Shown: piece by piece, positions 37,863 through 51,190 of the stretch
Numbering within the stretch: position 1 is the stretch's first letter
How the letters are laid out: each line of letters starts with the position of its first letter
Program-made: the position numbers and the translations under genes
Assembly: GCA_005784505.1 (NCBI GenBank)
Contig: VCAZ01000027.1
Coordinates: forward strand, 468,001-532,000
Origin: Bagarius yarrelli
Taxonomy: Eukaryota; Chordata; Actinopteri; Siluriformes; Sisoridae
Length of the DNA stretch: 64,000 bases
Reading direction: 5' to 3'
Notes under the pieces: generated by a model
The model's input: only the letters and a program-made list of their open reading frames with translations
The model's database searches: none
Told to the model about the DNA's origin: nothing

Positions 37863-39181
37863 CGTCAGCACCATCAGTGACAAGCACCTAAAACTAGTTC
37901 TCCAATCTTGACAAATAAACACTCATGTTTAACAAGCACATATACATCAGCAGAGTTAATATTACCCTGTGTGAGCCACAGGTTCATGTATTTGTTTTCC
38001 TATTGTTTCCTGTATAACCGCATGCACAGCTTGTAAGGGGCAAGTTTCAATCTCACCATGAAAATCGCTGCAGAACAGGTATGATTTAAGTAATGCCTGC
38101 AAAACCAACACAGCCTTTTAACATTAATCAGCAATTCCCATGCAATTGGCTTCTCTCATACACACATACGGAACATGTTACAGAGTTCGAACGCGTTCTG
38201 TGTCACACATGGATATAGATTTCCAGCTTATTTCAAGCGGTTGTTCTGTCTATGAAACAACACATACATTAATTTTGAGACGAGGTTGACTGCCTCGGTT
38301 TATTGTGTGTTTTATTTTTCTGTCCCTTTCATATAACGCAACCAAAGAGAATAAACAGTGAATGTTTTAGAACAGCTGCCTTTCTCATACATCTTTTTAA
38401 AACACTGCTGTCACCTCATATTGTCTTTTAGCTTGACGTATGCTGTCACAGTAAACAAGAAAAGCGGTCTGAATTATGCATTTTACTGTGTAATATGCTC
38501 TTTATTGGCTTGTTTAAAGGAGCAGAGGCCGTGGAGAGGAAAAAGACGAGCCTTCTTTATCAAAGGACTCTCTCCATGCAGAAAACAAGTAGCAGTGTCA
38601 GGCGCTGTTTATCACAGACCTCCCAGTTGACAGCATTGATGTCCCTCAGCACAAATCTTTGACATAACTCAAAGCAGACCATGGGAGTCCAGACCAGACA
38701 GATCTGTGACAGACGCAGGATTTGGGTCAGGCATTCGTGTGAGTCTTACATTATCTCTTATGCGGTCTTGGTAGTCATTTAGAAGTTCAGTCACCAAAAC
38801 ATGACTCATTATTTACTACTCAGGAAATTACCAATGTGTGAGTGTGTTTGTATGTTTGTGTGTGAGTGTGTGCATGTTCTCCATGAATCTTCTTCCAATT
38901 TCCACCAGTGTGTCTTCTTCCAATTTCCACCCATGTGTCATCAGTGACAGTAGAACATTGGATAAACACACCACAGTATCATCAGATGTCTGGATAAGGT
39001 TTATCTAAACACACTTGGCCTAAAACTAAAGAGAACAATTTGTATTTTTAAAAAATAAAAAGTAACCTTTTTGGGGTGTATTACAGCACTACTAATAACA
39101 GCACAGTAATCATACTGTAGTTTTTATTACAGAGCAGAATTCTATTACATTTTTTTCATGCTTATATATAATTATAGATAA

Positions 39182-39500
39182 TAGGGCTGTGTATTGGCAA
39201 GAGCCTCACGTTACAATATTACAATATATTGCAGTAAAAAAAGACTGCAATACATTGCGATACTTAAAAAAAGTGAAACAAAATGCTTGAAATACAACAA
39301 ATACAAATGAGACGGCGACCTTATTTTTTCCATCAGGTTTGCTTTTGAGACAATGAACTGAGGGTTTTAATTAAATATTAACAGAAAAATAAAACATATC
39401 TAGATATGTGTCGATACTAGAGGTTGAAACATCGATACACTAAAACAGCTAATCAAAATGTGATATTTAGCTGTTTTTTCAATATTTTTACACAGCACTA
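39182..39500. mobile_element. hAT-like MITE
   Basis: Terminal inverted repeats are TAGGGCTGTGTA (left) and TAGTGCTGTGTA (right, reversed), 11 of 12 equal. Flanking octamers ATAGATAA and ATAAATAC match at 6 of 8 positions, as expected for a decayed 8-bp duplication. The interior has repeated CAATATATTGCA and GCAATACATTGCGATAC words. There is no coding capacity. Confidence 0.62.
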
Positions 39501-39519
39501 ATAAATACAATAAAGATTT

Positions 39520-42230
39520 GCACTTTTAATAACATTTTATCTAAGGACTACTGCGTTAAATTTAGATTGGTCTATGTATTCCAGGAAATTATTTATAATG
39601 ACTGTCATTTTGTTTTACTGCCTTTAATCTGCTAGAATTGTATAACATATTGACGATAATCATTATGTTGATGTTGTGACACCATTTAGAGTTTCCTTTC
39701 AAATCTGTTTCCTTTCGAGGTTTTCTCTGTCCTGTTCATTAATTAAACAACTCTTTTTGTTTCTCTTTTGTTATTTCTCCAAAAACCACTTTGTGATAAC
39801 ACCTATTGTTAAACGTGGTATTAAAATGAGACAAAATAAATGGATTTCCTTCTATTAATCAAACTAAATCCTTTCACATTTTCAGGAAAAAACACCGATG
39901 ACACGTTTGGTAATTCCACAAATAGAATTGTACCGGTCTACATATTTTCATTTGTCAGCGAACGGCAGGAGGTCAATTGCCCCTAAATTACCCACTGTTG
40001 CTGGGAAAACAGTAGGCAGATAATTAGTTCATTCTTTGAGTTGAAGCAATTACATGTGTTCTAAGAAACATTTAAATGACTGGAGCTACCAATATCACAA
40101 TTAGTCCAATATGTGCACCAAATGCGATGCCTTTAGGGCAACTGCAGGACTCACTGATACTACCAAATGGCAACAGCTACACATGGTTTTCTCTAAACTA
40201 CTTAACTACTTCTGCCATCAAGACCATTTCGGATTAAATAGAAACAGCATGTTTGACAAGACTGACACGACCCACAGTGCCCTGTGAAAGGTACATGCAA
40301 ATATCATAGTCAAATAATGAAAATGTGCCTCTTAAGACCAGTGAATAGTTATAAAAAAACCAAATGAGAAAATGGTCAAATGAGAAGTTGGTGTAACCAC
40401 ATTTGCCTTTAAATTATTGCTTTATTAGTAATTATTTTTGCTGTTGTACAATAGCACGTGAATCTGCCTCTGTAGAAATATGCTAATTTTTAGAAGACCT
40501 TAAACATTCGAGACAAAAAATATTTAAAAAAATATCAGGGTGTTCATAATGTACTATAGAAAGATGGGCACAAAATTAAAAATGAAAAATATATAGGGCA
40601 GATATAGTGTGTTATAATTAGCCTAAGTTCATTTCATATACAGTCTAATATGTTCATAACTTTAAATAGCATTAAAAATGGTACCAGGTTCTTCTATTTT
40701 AGCCCCAGGCCTCTTTTAGAAATAGAGCATGACCAAAGATTATTAACTTGAACATTTCCTAAGAGAACATGCTTCACACACCGAGACAGCACGCTGGTGG
40801 ATCGGACACGTCGCCCTGCAAAAGAACAGAGTGTATGACAAGGACTAGATGAACATTTGCTTCTTATTATATTATAAACACATAAAACTATTATAGTATC
40901 AATTTTTATACAATTAGAAGATCCGAGTTTGAAAATGAAAAATGCACTGAACCACATAATAACATTGAATAGACTGTACTATTGTTTTTAGATGTTACAA
41001 TTTGAGTTGCAGCATTTTGTAAACTGTACTGGATATGAACTCCAAAAAATTTTGTGGTGATCTTTCTGAGGTCATCTGCACTATTTTAATGCACAATGCC
41101 GCATTTAGACTGTAGTGAATCCTGGATGTCAGCTTGGTGTTTTTTACTAAAATACACCGGTAGGATTTTCTTTATGTCTTAATTACATCTTTAAATATGG
41201 AATTCACTTTAAAGTAGTACATTTTTGGAAACTAGAGAAAAAAAAACTTTATCTTGACTAACTAACCAGAGAATGTTTTAAAAGATGCGGGAAGAGATAG
41301 TGAAAAAGATATGAACATGAAAAACAGAGGATGGATGGATAAGAGAAGACAGCCTTTGAATTTATGTTAGCTGGGGTCAGAGAACATGTCACAAAGAATT
41401 ATAATCCCTGCTTTGTTTAACGTCACACTTGTTCCCAATTTAAATTGATCATTTTATTCCAAGTTCAGAGTTCATTCCTCCGAGTGAATAATTTAACTTT
41501 TTACCATGACCTTTGTGAAAGTGATCCACTAATGACCGATGGAAAATGGAAGAGCAACACAAGCTTTAAAAAGGAAAAAACAGAGTGAAGCAAAGCAAGC
41601 AAAATAAAAAAGATAGAAGGGAGAGAAATGTGTGTAATCCAAACAAGGCGCATGCTCTCGGTTGTGTTTTGACAAGCAGAAGAGTTCTCCATAGCTAAAC
41701 ACACGCTCGCAGCTGTGTCAGCATCGTTGCCTACCTTTCACTCTTCAATTTCACCTTCTCTCTATCTCGCTCACACCTATCACCTCACTTTCACACTCTC
41801 CCGCCTCTATCACGCTGAATATTTTTCACAATCTCTCCTGTCTGGCAGCCGTCTTCCTTCCAGCCTTAATTAAGCAACTGTGTGTGGGGTGGAGGAAGGG
41901 GGTGATTAGGGTGGGGCACGGGAAGGGGGGGTAAGCTTTTCCTGTTCACCATTTCCTATTATGGTTGTTTTGCCAAGCCTCCTTCAGCTTTTTTGTCGGA
42001 GTACTTACAGAGAAATTAAATTAACATGTGTGACATCTCAAAAAGTGAGTGGGATGTGGTATCATTTGCGATGGCGATTGAGAGAGCAAACCCCTCGAAA
42101 AACCAAGCAAACCACATTTCACCATTTGTGAAGTGAGTGCAGATGTATAAACATAGCATAAGCATCTTAATTGGATTATTTTATTTATTCTGGTGGATTG
42201 AGTGTGTAGATGTGTTTTAACATGGCAGAC
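39520..42230. other. Upstream intergenic DNA, no recognised feature
   Basis: Mostly AT-rich sequence. A TC/CA-rich, more balanced stretch lies at 41700-41960 and contains a GGTGTGTGGGGTGGAGG-type G-rich segment. No exon was identified. Confidence 0.45.
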
Positions 42231-42276
42231 ATTCTGTAAATACAGCGGTGGCCAATATGATTAGAACGTTAGTATA

Positions 42277-43033
42277 TATTAGTTAAAATGATTTAAAGTT
42301 TTGCTGTAGTGTGTCAGTAGGAATGATTACTTTACGTTTCCAACCATTCATTCAGCCATTAATTGTAATAATCCAGTGGGATTTTTGTTTGCAAAAGGAG
42401 TCTTACCACATCCAGTCGTCCACAAAGATTTTGATCTCCTCATCATCCAGTCTGTCTAGAACGACATGAAGAAACAGAACAAACTGAGACAGACTAAATC
42501 CTAAAAATCTGTGGGAACGTCTCCAAAATGCTTCAAATAAACGACCTGCAAAGCTTCAGAACCGTTAAAAGTATAAGGCACTTGTATAAAATGCTGTAAA
42601 ATGAGGATGCTGTCAAAATAATGTCATGATTAGATTTTCTTTATCAATTAACTTCTGTTAACTAAATTAAAATCAACATTTGGTGTGATCACTCCTTTGC
42701 ATTCTAAAGCAGCTTCTGCTCCCGGTGCACTTGTGCATAGTTTTTTTTCCAGTCGCTTTGCAGGTTGTTCTCTTAAAGCATTTTGGAGACGTTGCCACAG
42801 ATCTTCTGGATTTAGTCTGTCTTAGTTTGTTCTGTTTCTTCATGTCGATTCAGACATACTGGATGATGATAAGATTAGATCTCTTTGTGGAGCACTGGAT
42901 GTTGTCAGACTTCTTTTGCAAACAAAAATTATTACAATAAATGGCTAAATAGATGGTTGGAAATGTAAACCGAACATTCCTACTGACGCACTACAGCAAA
43001 AAATAGAAATAAATTACTTTAAACCATTTTAGC
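42277..43033. mobile_element. Long inverted-repeat (foldback-type) element
   Basis: The left arm, about 42277-42562, is the inverted copy of the right arm, about 42749-43033, with a spacer of about 186 bases. Shared words (right arm reversed) include GACATGAAGAAACAGAACAA, GACAGACTAAATCC, AACGTCTCCAAAATGCTT and CAACCATC/TTCAGCCATT near the outer end. The two arms look roughly 80-85% identical by eye. The outer left end, GCGGTGGCCAATATGATTAGAAC from about 42244, resembles Tc1-type fish MITE termini. No transposase. The short open frame at 42725-42940 lies within the right arm and is spurious. Confidence 0.8.
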
Positions 43034-43599
43034 TGTTGAAAATGCTACTGTCATATAAACAGACACATTAACACTTATACAGCCTCAGCCCTACGCTTAA
43101 CCTTCCTCACTTTTCATAAACGCTAAGTCGTTGGATTGTTATTAATCCGTGGGAACGTTGTTATAACAGCGTGAAAAAGTTTTGCACACAAAAAAAATCT
43201 ACAGTACCTTAAACCTGTCTATTTTTTTTTTTTACTAGGCCAATTAATTTTATGGTAGCAAATATTCTGCTTAAATGAAATTGTTAAGCCTATTTTTCTG
43301 GCCGCACTTTACAATACTGTGAAAAACCTTTAAACATAAACATTGTGAAAGTTCCAAATGGGACCATTCAATTATTCATGTTGAAGAATACAATACACAG
43401 GTGGGTTATGGAAATGTAAAAGTAATTATTCATACATTTGGGGCATATCATGAAGTCACAAAGATGCAGGTTAAGAGTGAAAATGAATAAAGGATAAACA
43501 AAAATGAAACCTTAACAACATATTTCTTTTCTGCTTCCTGAGTATAGCAACCATAATCATTTGTAAATAAAAGAGATTTGTTGTATTAAATCATTGTGT

Positions 43600-44080
43600 C
43601 TGCATCCTAAAGATAGACAGCAGCACACTTTATCTCAGCTAGATAACTCTCGCCCAAGGCAAAAGCAAATAGAAACTGATGGACTGGAATGACCGTTAAA
43701 TCTCATCAGCACCTGTTCATGACATAATCTGAATTCACAGGCTACCTCTGACCCTGCTGGGGAAAAGCGCTGGCCTTATCAGAGTGCCTGACCCTGACCT
43801 GAGACATGTTCAGATAGGAACTCCACCGGGAAATGCCTGCAACCTCTCTTAAAGAAACAAACATGCTGCCTATTATGACACTGGGGGCAGATGGTAGCCT
43901 TAAACCTCCTTCGTCTCATTAAGCATGTCTGTGTGCTGGAGATGATTCTAGAATGGTTCTGTCCTTATACAAGGGCAATCACCTCAAGATGACCTTGTGT
44001 TGCATTGCCCCTTGGGGTAAGGGCACTAATTTCACTAACACAATCTCAGATGCTTCTGATCTTACTGACCTAGGGAGTAT
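43600..44080. other. Balanced-composition block, candidate conserved element
   Basis: This repeat-free stretch of even composition contains CTGACCCTGCTGGGGAAAAG, AAGCGCTGGCCTTATCAGAG and GCATTGCCCCTTGGGGTAAG. The last is an imperfect palindrome around CCCCTTGGGG. No open frame with recognisable content. Regulatory function is inference. Confidence 0.28.
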
Positions 44081-44284
44081 AATGTGCTCCAGGAGAAAAA
44101 CAAATTATTAAAATGTAGTTAAAAGTTTTTTATTTCTTGTTACTAAAGTAACCCCTTTACCAGGTATTTTTTTGTTTTTAATCTAATCTAATTTGAAGTG
44201 TTTTATTTATTTTTAATCTTGACTACTAGGGGCAATGTATGTATAGAAAGTTCCTAAAAATAATTTTTTTTTCTATTTTAAGAT

Positions 44285-44694
44285 CCAGTTACACCAAATG
44301 ATTTTAGCCATGATTTGTTCATCAGAGACACATTGTGAAATCTTAAAGGATTCCTATAATACTACGCTCACCAACAGACGATTAACAGTTGTTGGGCTGA
44401 GGTTTTACCTTTGGAAGCGTCAGACGATTTCAGAAACTTACCTGCAGTGTTATCTCTCCTAGGAGAACCATTAAACCGAGAACCAACAGGAGCTGTGAAC
44501 CCTATGATGTTTTTTAGTGAGAGAACACACGTTAACGAACGTGTTACAAATTAATGGCGTAAAACTCCTGGCGAGTCTTCTTGATACGACTTCACTGGCA
44601 AACAACCTGATATTTTGACAACAAAGGTCCTACAACGTGACATCTAGATCATGCTTGTACTGTCTTGTATTGTTTGTACATTTGTAGGCTTTGG
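44285..44694. mobile_element. DNA-transposon remnant, same family as 56249-56932
   Basis: It shares, in order, TTTTAGCCATGATTTG, ACTTACCTGCAGTGTTATC, TCCTACAACGTGACAT and GATCATGCTTGT with the element at 56249. The end GTACATTTGTAGGCTTTGG parallels the end of that element. It is diverged and shortened. Confidence 0.5.
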
Positions 44695-45493
44695 ACAAAT
44701 TTACAAACGATCAGAAAACATATTTACTTTCTGTACTACTTTCTTATTCATCAGCATATACAATTTGATGTTGTTATATTTAAAAATCCTTTGTAAGAAT
44801 ATCCAGTCAGGTTAAATTAAAAGCCAACAGGGACCTGTTTCATTTTTTTTATTAATTTTTTTTTTTATCAGACTTGTAGCAATAAAATTGTTAACTAGTT
44901 TATACTGATTGAAAAAGTCCACTAATAAAATGGATAACCAGCATGCTAGTAAAAAGAGGTTTAAATGACTTGTATTGCAAGACAGTAGTTGCATAGAATT
45001 TTTTTTTAGGTTCAATAAAATATCCCATCTGTAAAATTTCCACAATTAGTACTAAAGTTGTTTTTGTGCTTTCTTCTCCCTCTGGCTCTCACCAAAGGCC
45101 CTGCTGAATTAACACCTGATTACTGGCCATTTCACTGGGATCTGACATAGCAACCAAGCAAAACAGGCACGACGAAATCACATAAATCTTTGATACAAGC
45201 TTTCCATCTGAAAATACATGTAACATAAAACGTGATGGACGGTGACTGCTGCTAATTAAACTGAACCATTATTTCACATTTTATAACAGAAAGCATCTGC
45301 TTCAGCATTATCCTGCGCATTTAAGAAAGGTGACTTTGGTTCTTAGTTTTATTCCTGTATGTTAATGAGATGCGGTAGTGCTAACAGGTAGAAGCTGCTC
45401 CTTTATTGACTGTACAGCCGCTGCTTTCTTATAGACTGGCATTGAACATCAGGGCAGGATATCAAGTGAGACAAACCAGCCACTCCAGGGGGA

Positions 45494-45527
45494 GCACCTG
45501 CTTAGTTGCCAAGGCAACAGCAGGTGC
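45494..45527. promoter_or_regulatory. E-box / RFX X-box / E-box composite palindrome
   Basis: The core at 45505-45518, GTTGCCAAGGCAAC, is a perfect match to the symmetric X-box bound by RFX factors. It is flanked by GCACCTGCT (45494-45502) and its exact inverted copy AGCAGGTGC (45519-45527), each containing a CACCTG/CAGGTG E-box. The whole 34-base unit is almost perfectly symmetric. It lies in a balanced-composition stretch (45390-45640) about 15.8 kb upstream of EPHA3 exon 1. The match is directly visible. Function is inferred. Confidence 0.5.
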
Positions 45528-46728
45528 GGCCATGGGGGAAGAAGGGAGGTTAGGGGTGGAGGTAAGGGGTTCAGAGATCAGAGTCCCCAGAGAGCCTGAA
45601 AAAATAAGGAAGTGTGGAGCGTGAGTGAACTACAAACCTGCTGACAGTATCAGTACTGGAGACATCAGGCTAGGACCAACAAACTCCGAGGACAGCTACT
45701 ACTCGGCCTGCATTATAAAACACAAAGCAAAGGCAGTGCTGCTGATAGAAAACAGGTCATGAACGGTCAGTCGAATGACCCTTGTTCAATGTTAGCCAGG
45801 GTGAATTTTTGGACACACCCCACCTTCTCGCAACATGCTGGTGGGTCAGGGATAACATTTACTATGAATTACTGTGTACAAAGTGACCTTAATTGTTGTT
45901 CCCAGTGTTTAAATCCACTAGGATAGAGTGCTTACTTAAAATAAATGCAGAAATGATAAAATCTTTAAAAATATGGGCATTATTAAAGAATTGTGTTACT
46001 TTTAACCTTCAACCATGATTGCTCCTGAGAAAGAAAAGCATCTACCAAGAACCAAATCTGATTACACAGATTATTTTCGGTATTTTAGACTATTTAAATT
46101 AAGTATTCGTATCGACAGAAATATGTTGCTGCAACAACTTCTTGCAAATGAAACATGAAGCTCTGGTTTCAGTTAAGAAGATTATGAAAATATGTACATT
46201 TCACAATCCCCAACTAACTGCAACAGTAAACGTAAACCAACTAAAATTTAAAGCAAAAGTATGCGTTCAGAAGACATTTTTTAACCTTTAATATCGATCC
46301 AATATAACTACAAGTCAGCAACATTTTTTTAAGCTGATCATTAATATTTTGATCCTAAAATCAGGTTCCAAAATGTAACTTACACAGCAGGTTCCAACTC
46401 CTATTATTTAGAAAGTGTCTTTAACAAACTTCGAAATGTTTTAGAAGTCTTCTAATAAACATCTGATACTAAAACTTACTGTAGTGTTGTTCTTATCCAA
46501 CAGAGGCTGTCTTATTTTATAGTTAAATAACCCCATTATTCACTGTGTCAATCACTGATTAACTTAACGCACTGTTGTCAGCAATATGTTTAAAGAGATG
46601 ATTTGAATATCTTAAATATAGATCACCTATAGGGTTCAGATTTTCATGCATGTCCTGAATCTATAATGGCAATGGAATTAAAATTGTCAGTGCTCAGCTG
46701 GTCTCCATAATGAGTTTTAACATAAACA

Positions 46729-46753
46729 CCCCCCCCCCACACACACACACACA
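46729..46753. repeat. Poly-C then (CA)n
   Basis: A C run followed by CACACACACA. Confidence 0.85.
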
Positions 46754-46759
46754 ACAACA

Positions 46760-49700
46760 CTGGGTCTCAGTCACAGGCAGCTAAAATTAGTTTTCAAGTT
46801 CACTGAAGAGTTTCTTATCTCAGGTTAATCCTCTCTTCCATGTGATCATTAAATTTGAATGAAAGCACAGATGTTGCCAGTGTTTCAAATTTAGAGACAT
46901 AATCAATGATATGTCCAAATTGGCAGGGAAGCCCATTTTTTATTATTATGATAAAATGATAAAATTGTATAATACATAGGTTTTATTTCACACTGTTGTT
47001 ATTTAAATGGTTATAAATGGAATCAATGTGTGAGAACCTGCTTTAGTTGATAATAGATGAATTTCAGGACATTTAAAGATTTACCTGACACACACATAAA
47101 AGAGCTCACCAGAATGAAGCAGGAAAAGACAGAATTCATTACACAGCTATATATAGCATTAATAACACATAATTAATAATTGAAGCGCGTGTAAGATTCA
47201 TTAGGATACGCATTATGATTTAATCAAACTGAACGAAATTATATTCATTACTCTATGTCAAAAGGCTCATTCATTCACCTTTAGCTAGCAGGCATGAGGT
47301 GTGCTAAAGAGGCAATATGACAGCTCTGTGGAGCACCTAGGATGGTGAAATTTTCAGGTTTTATCTACAATGTTTAAGCATGAATATGTGCCAAAATTGG
47401 GTGCAAGAACTTGTGTTATGAATAGTTATAGAATTGTGTAAATTTATACATATACACACACAAAGCACATAGAATTTAATGCTCTGGCTCAAAACTATTT
47501 GTATGTTAATTTGTAGATGCAATTTCTGTTAGATAGAAACACATTTCTGCTTACTTTCACTTTTAAAATTACAAAGATACATTTCTACCTTAAAGTTTGA
47601 TACATGATTGTGACCCAAGTTAGTGAGAATAATGGGGTGCAGTACCAATTTTAAAGATAATTGGCAATGTAGCAAACATTTTCCAGGCATCATTAGGAAA
47701 GATTGTGCCAGTGGTGTTGGATGTGTTTTTTTTCTTTTGGTGCAAACCCAATACCATTCACACCATTTTGTTTAAAAAAAATAAAAATGTAGACTTGAAC
47801 TCCCATGATTCTCAGCCCAAAGCTTGCTTTGTTCATTCAGTCACACGATCACTAATGGCAGCAACATGTTTGCAATAAGATTACACTCATTCAGAAAAAT
47901 ACGCATTCACAAAGTCTCGCTCCAACATGGTAGCTGAGTTGAATCGAAGCCTATAAAAAAGTAAAAAGTAACCCCTGTTTTTCTAAATTCAGTTTTTCCT
48001 CATACTCCTTTCTATTCCCAAAGAATTTACATAAGAAGCAAAATTACTTAAGAAGTACATGACATTTAATAACTAATAATAAATGACTAAAAATAATAAA
48101 ATGTTGATCTTATGTTCAAACAAACGACCAATACAGCGTGCCTGCAGTTTGGTGACAATAAATCACTGGATGTCAAACATCAGACGGATCTATCTACAAC
48201 CCATCAGTAGACACTGGTGGTCATTTCCAAAAGGTAATGAAGATAACGAAGGCCAGATTGCAATGGTGACAAAGATTAATGTTACATATTTGTATTGGCC
48301 ACTAAAATGCTGAATAAGACTTGGACTGGGCATTTTTTGTCTGTTTACTTTTCAGGTCCTAATTTGTCATTTGATTTTAGGCTAATTTAGTGTTGGCACA
48401 AAAGCAGCAATCTACAGGAAGGTGAGATTATAACAAAAGAATAAAAGGTTCTTTATAAAAGGACAGAATGACTTCATTGGCTGCTTTTAGTCAGAGTTAG
48501 TGATGTTTACACTAAAGCAGCTGGGTCTCTGTTTGGCTTGGCAAAGGTCTGGACCAAGTGGCTCAATGCCCATCAGCCACAGGCCATCCAGGAGGGGGCA
48601 CTGACTGAGTGTGAAGGCGCTTATACTGAAAGTCCAGGACTTTTGTTTTTTCTTTTACAAACCGGTCCTCACCATGATGATACCATTAATAAAAATGAGA
48701 GAAATGAAAAACAAATGAATTTTTATTTGATATGAGTTGCATTTTGGATCGGAAATGATCCTACTATATCTGCTCAGTTTGTCATATTTGGGTAACATTT
48801 AAGAGAAGTACAGATAAAAGTAACATTTAAAAGCTTTTTTTTAACAAAATACATTTATTGGCGGAAAACGTTATGCCTCAGAAAACATGTTTAAATACTT
48901 CAAAAAGCAGATTTTTCAGTGACTGTCATGATTGTAAAATGTCATATTTTTGTTCTAGGTTCCTCTACATAATGCTATAAATCATAAACAATCATAATGC
49001 TCTAATAACTATCAGTTCAACACCTGAGCACTTGCAAAAAGTTGTTTTCCACAGCTGACTCTACTTCACAGGGAATTGGCCAAAGCATGTGGAAAAGAGT
49101 TAAGGCTGGACCTGTTGGAAGGAAAGGATAAGAGAGCATTTGTCTAACTAGATGTTCCGAAGGGAGAAAGGCCACACAGCTACTGCATTTGAGACCCAAA
49201 ACCATTTCAATTACATCCTGTGGCAGCAGTCCATTGCCACCTGTGTGTAAACCTGAACAATTATGGGCCACACTCTGCAGTCTGTCACATGTGGGTGTGT
49301 GTCCTCGCCTGAAGGCTGGCAGATGTCCTATAGAACCCTACTGCTGTAGCACAGCTTTCACTTTAGGGCGAAACAGAGTGTGATTAGCAGAGAGACATAA
49401 GCTGCTCCCACATTCTGAGGCACACTTAAGAAAGTAAACACGATTTAAATAAAAATAAATTAGGTCATCCAAAAATGGCTTTTTTCTTCACACTCCCTTA
49501 CCTTAGGCCCAAGGCTAAATGTAAGAGGAGTAAAGACTACACTTTTATGTTAATACAGACTGGCTGAACAGTCCTGGTGAATAGGAAACACATGTCCAGA
49601 ACAGTATAAACAGCACAAATTGTTCTTTCATTCATTGGACATCAGGTCCATGAGAAAACTCAGTCAGAGTCATGCCTTAGAATAATAGTTGGAGGGCCTC

Positions 49701-50480
49701 AGTTGCCCTTAGACACCTAATGGTAAAGATCATGCTTACCTTGAGCTGTAGTGGTCACTCGGAAACACCAGAGGGGCTGTGGAATTATTTAAATGCTATA
49801 CTGTAAGTGTCTCACCTGACCCAGAGGGGCTTAGCGCTATATAGTACAGGTGTCAAAGTAGTTCCCTATATCCCACACAAATGCACTCCTTGTGTGCCTG
49901 CTGGAGCCATTAGTGTGGCACTTAAGTAAAATTTAACTCTAGTTAAATGATGTATAGTAGCAATCATGGATGTCGCTAGTAAAAATCTGCTGTGCAAAAG
50001 TCAAAACTCAAGTTTAAGTTTTATTTGTCAGCGTATGATTGATAATTACAAAGTTTATCTATATTCAACAACCGACTCAATGCTAGTAAAAGCAATACAG
50101 GTAAACTGAAAATAATCTGATGCATTCACGTGCAGCCTTTTATGCATTGTCGGCATGCAGTTGAAGCTGTGAAAAAATGAAGTGGGCTGGTTCTCACCTG
50201 TACGTTATAGCAGAACGGGGCCGCTAAATCTCACATGCTGCCCTGTGCCCTTCTATTTTTTTATTCTTAATTGGCAGTGCCGGCAGTTTTGTTTCTCTAC
50301 TTTGAGTACTGGACGCAACTAGAGTCTGTTTCTAAATCCTAGATCTTATTTTGACTAAAACATTATTGGCTCCTGTAAAGTATTAAATCCTAGGAAAACA
50401 TCTGTCAAATCTATGGAATTGCATTATCCTATTGAAGTAAAAATAAAACAAATTTGTCTTATTAAATTATTAGTTACTTT
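46760..50480. other. Upstream intergenic DNA, no recognised gene
   Basis: AT-rich DNA. Two more balanced patches lie at about 48490-48690 and 49020-49420. They hold short open frames with no recognisable domain. No RNA gene was seen. Confidence 0.45.
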
Positions 50481-50491
50481 GTATGCAAAAG

Positions 50492-50918
50492 CCCAAGGCA
50501 TAAGGTAACTAAGTGAATGCTTAGGGTCCCGTGGCCACCAGGGGGCCCCAAGGAGTACACAAAATGACGGGTTAGGTTTTTTACTTTTTTATTTATATAT
50601 TATGCTAAAAGTCAATAATAATAATAGAAAAATGCAATATTCAATATTGTTTATTTAGCTACTTTTTAGTTCACCAAATAAAGTATGTCACTCACCTACA
50701 GTACTGCAAAACTTTGAAAGCTAATGTTTAAATGAAAACCTGAGCACTATTGTGGGTCTGCTACTGTTACAATTAAAAATCATAGAAGCTTAGAAGCATT
50801 GGTTTAATGTAAACAGCAACACCTACGGCAAATAAAATTGTGTATTTAATTTATAGTGTGTAAAATAATTAGTTATATTGGTGGTACATAATTTTGCTTA
50901 AATCTTGGGCCGGCCCTG
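50492..50918. mobile_element. hAT-like MITE with GGCCGGCCC terminus
   Basis: The right end reads TTGGGCCGGCCCTG, the reversed form of the common fish terminus CAGGGCCGGCCCAAG. The left end is a decayed CCCAAGGCATAAGG followed by CTTAGGGTCCCGTGGCCACC. Flanking octamers TGCAAAAG (50484-50491) and TGCAAACG (50919-50926) match at 7 of 8. There is no transposase. Confidence 0.6.
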
Positions 50919-50939
50919 TGCAAACGATTTCTTCTTATT

Positions 50940-51190
50940 AGAATTAAAAAATCTGACCATATCACACCAGTCCGTGGGACTTCACATTGGCTCCCAGTTA
51001 CAATTAGGATTTATTTTAAAGTAGTATTATTTGTTTATAAATCACTTAATGGCATTACTGCAGATCATTGGGAACATCAGCTAGCTAAATTAAAAGGGCT
51101 CTACAATGCAACCATTTCAACTGCATTTGTGACTGAAAACTACTTCATACAACTATAAAAGAACAGTTAGAAGCACCACTGTGACTGACC
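50940..51190 (+). mobile_element. L2-like LINE reverse-transcriptase tail fragment
   Basis: Plus-strand words CTGACCATATCACACCAGTC and CACATTGGCTCCCAGTTACA correspond to the D-HITPVL...LHWLPV motif of fish L2-type LINEs. Degraded F-K-LYKALNG codons follow. It directly abuts the hAT-like MITE on the left. Confidence 0.6.
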
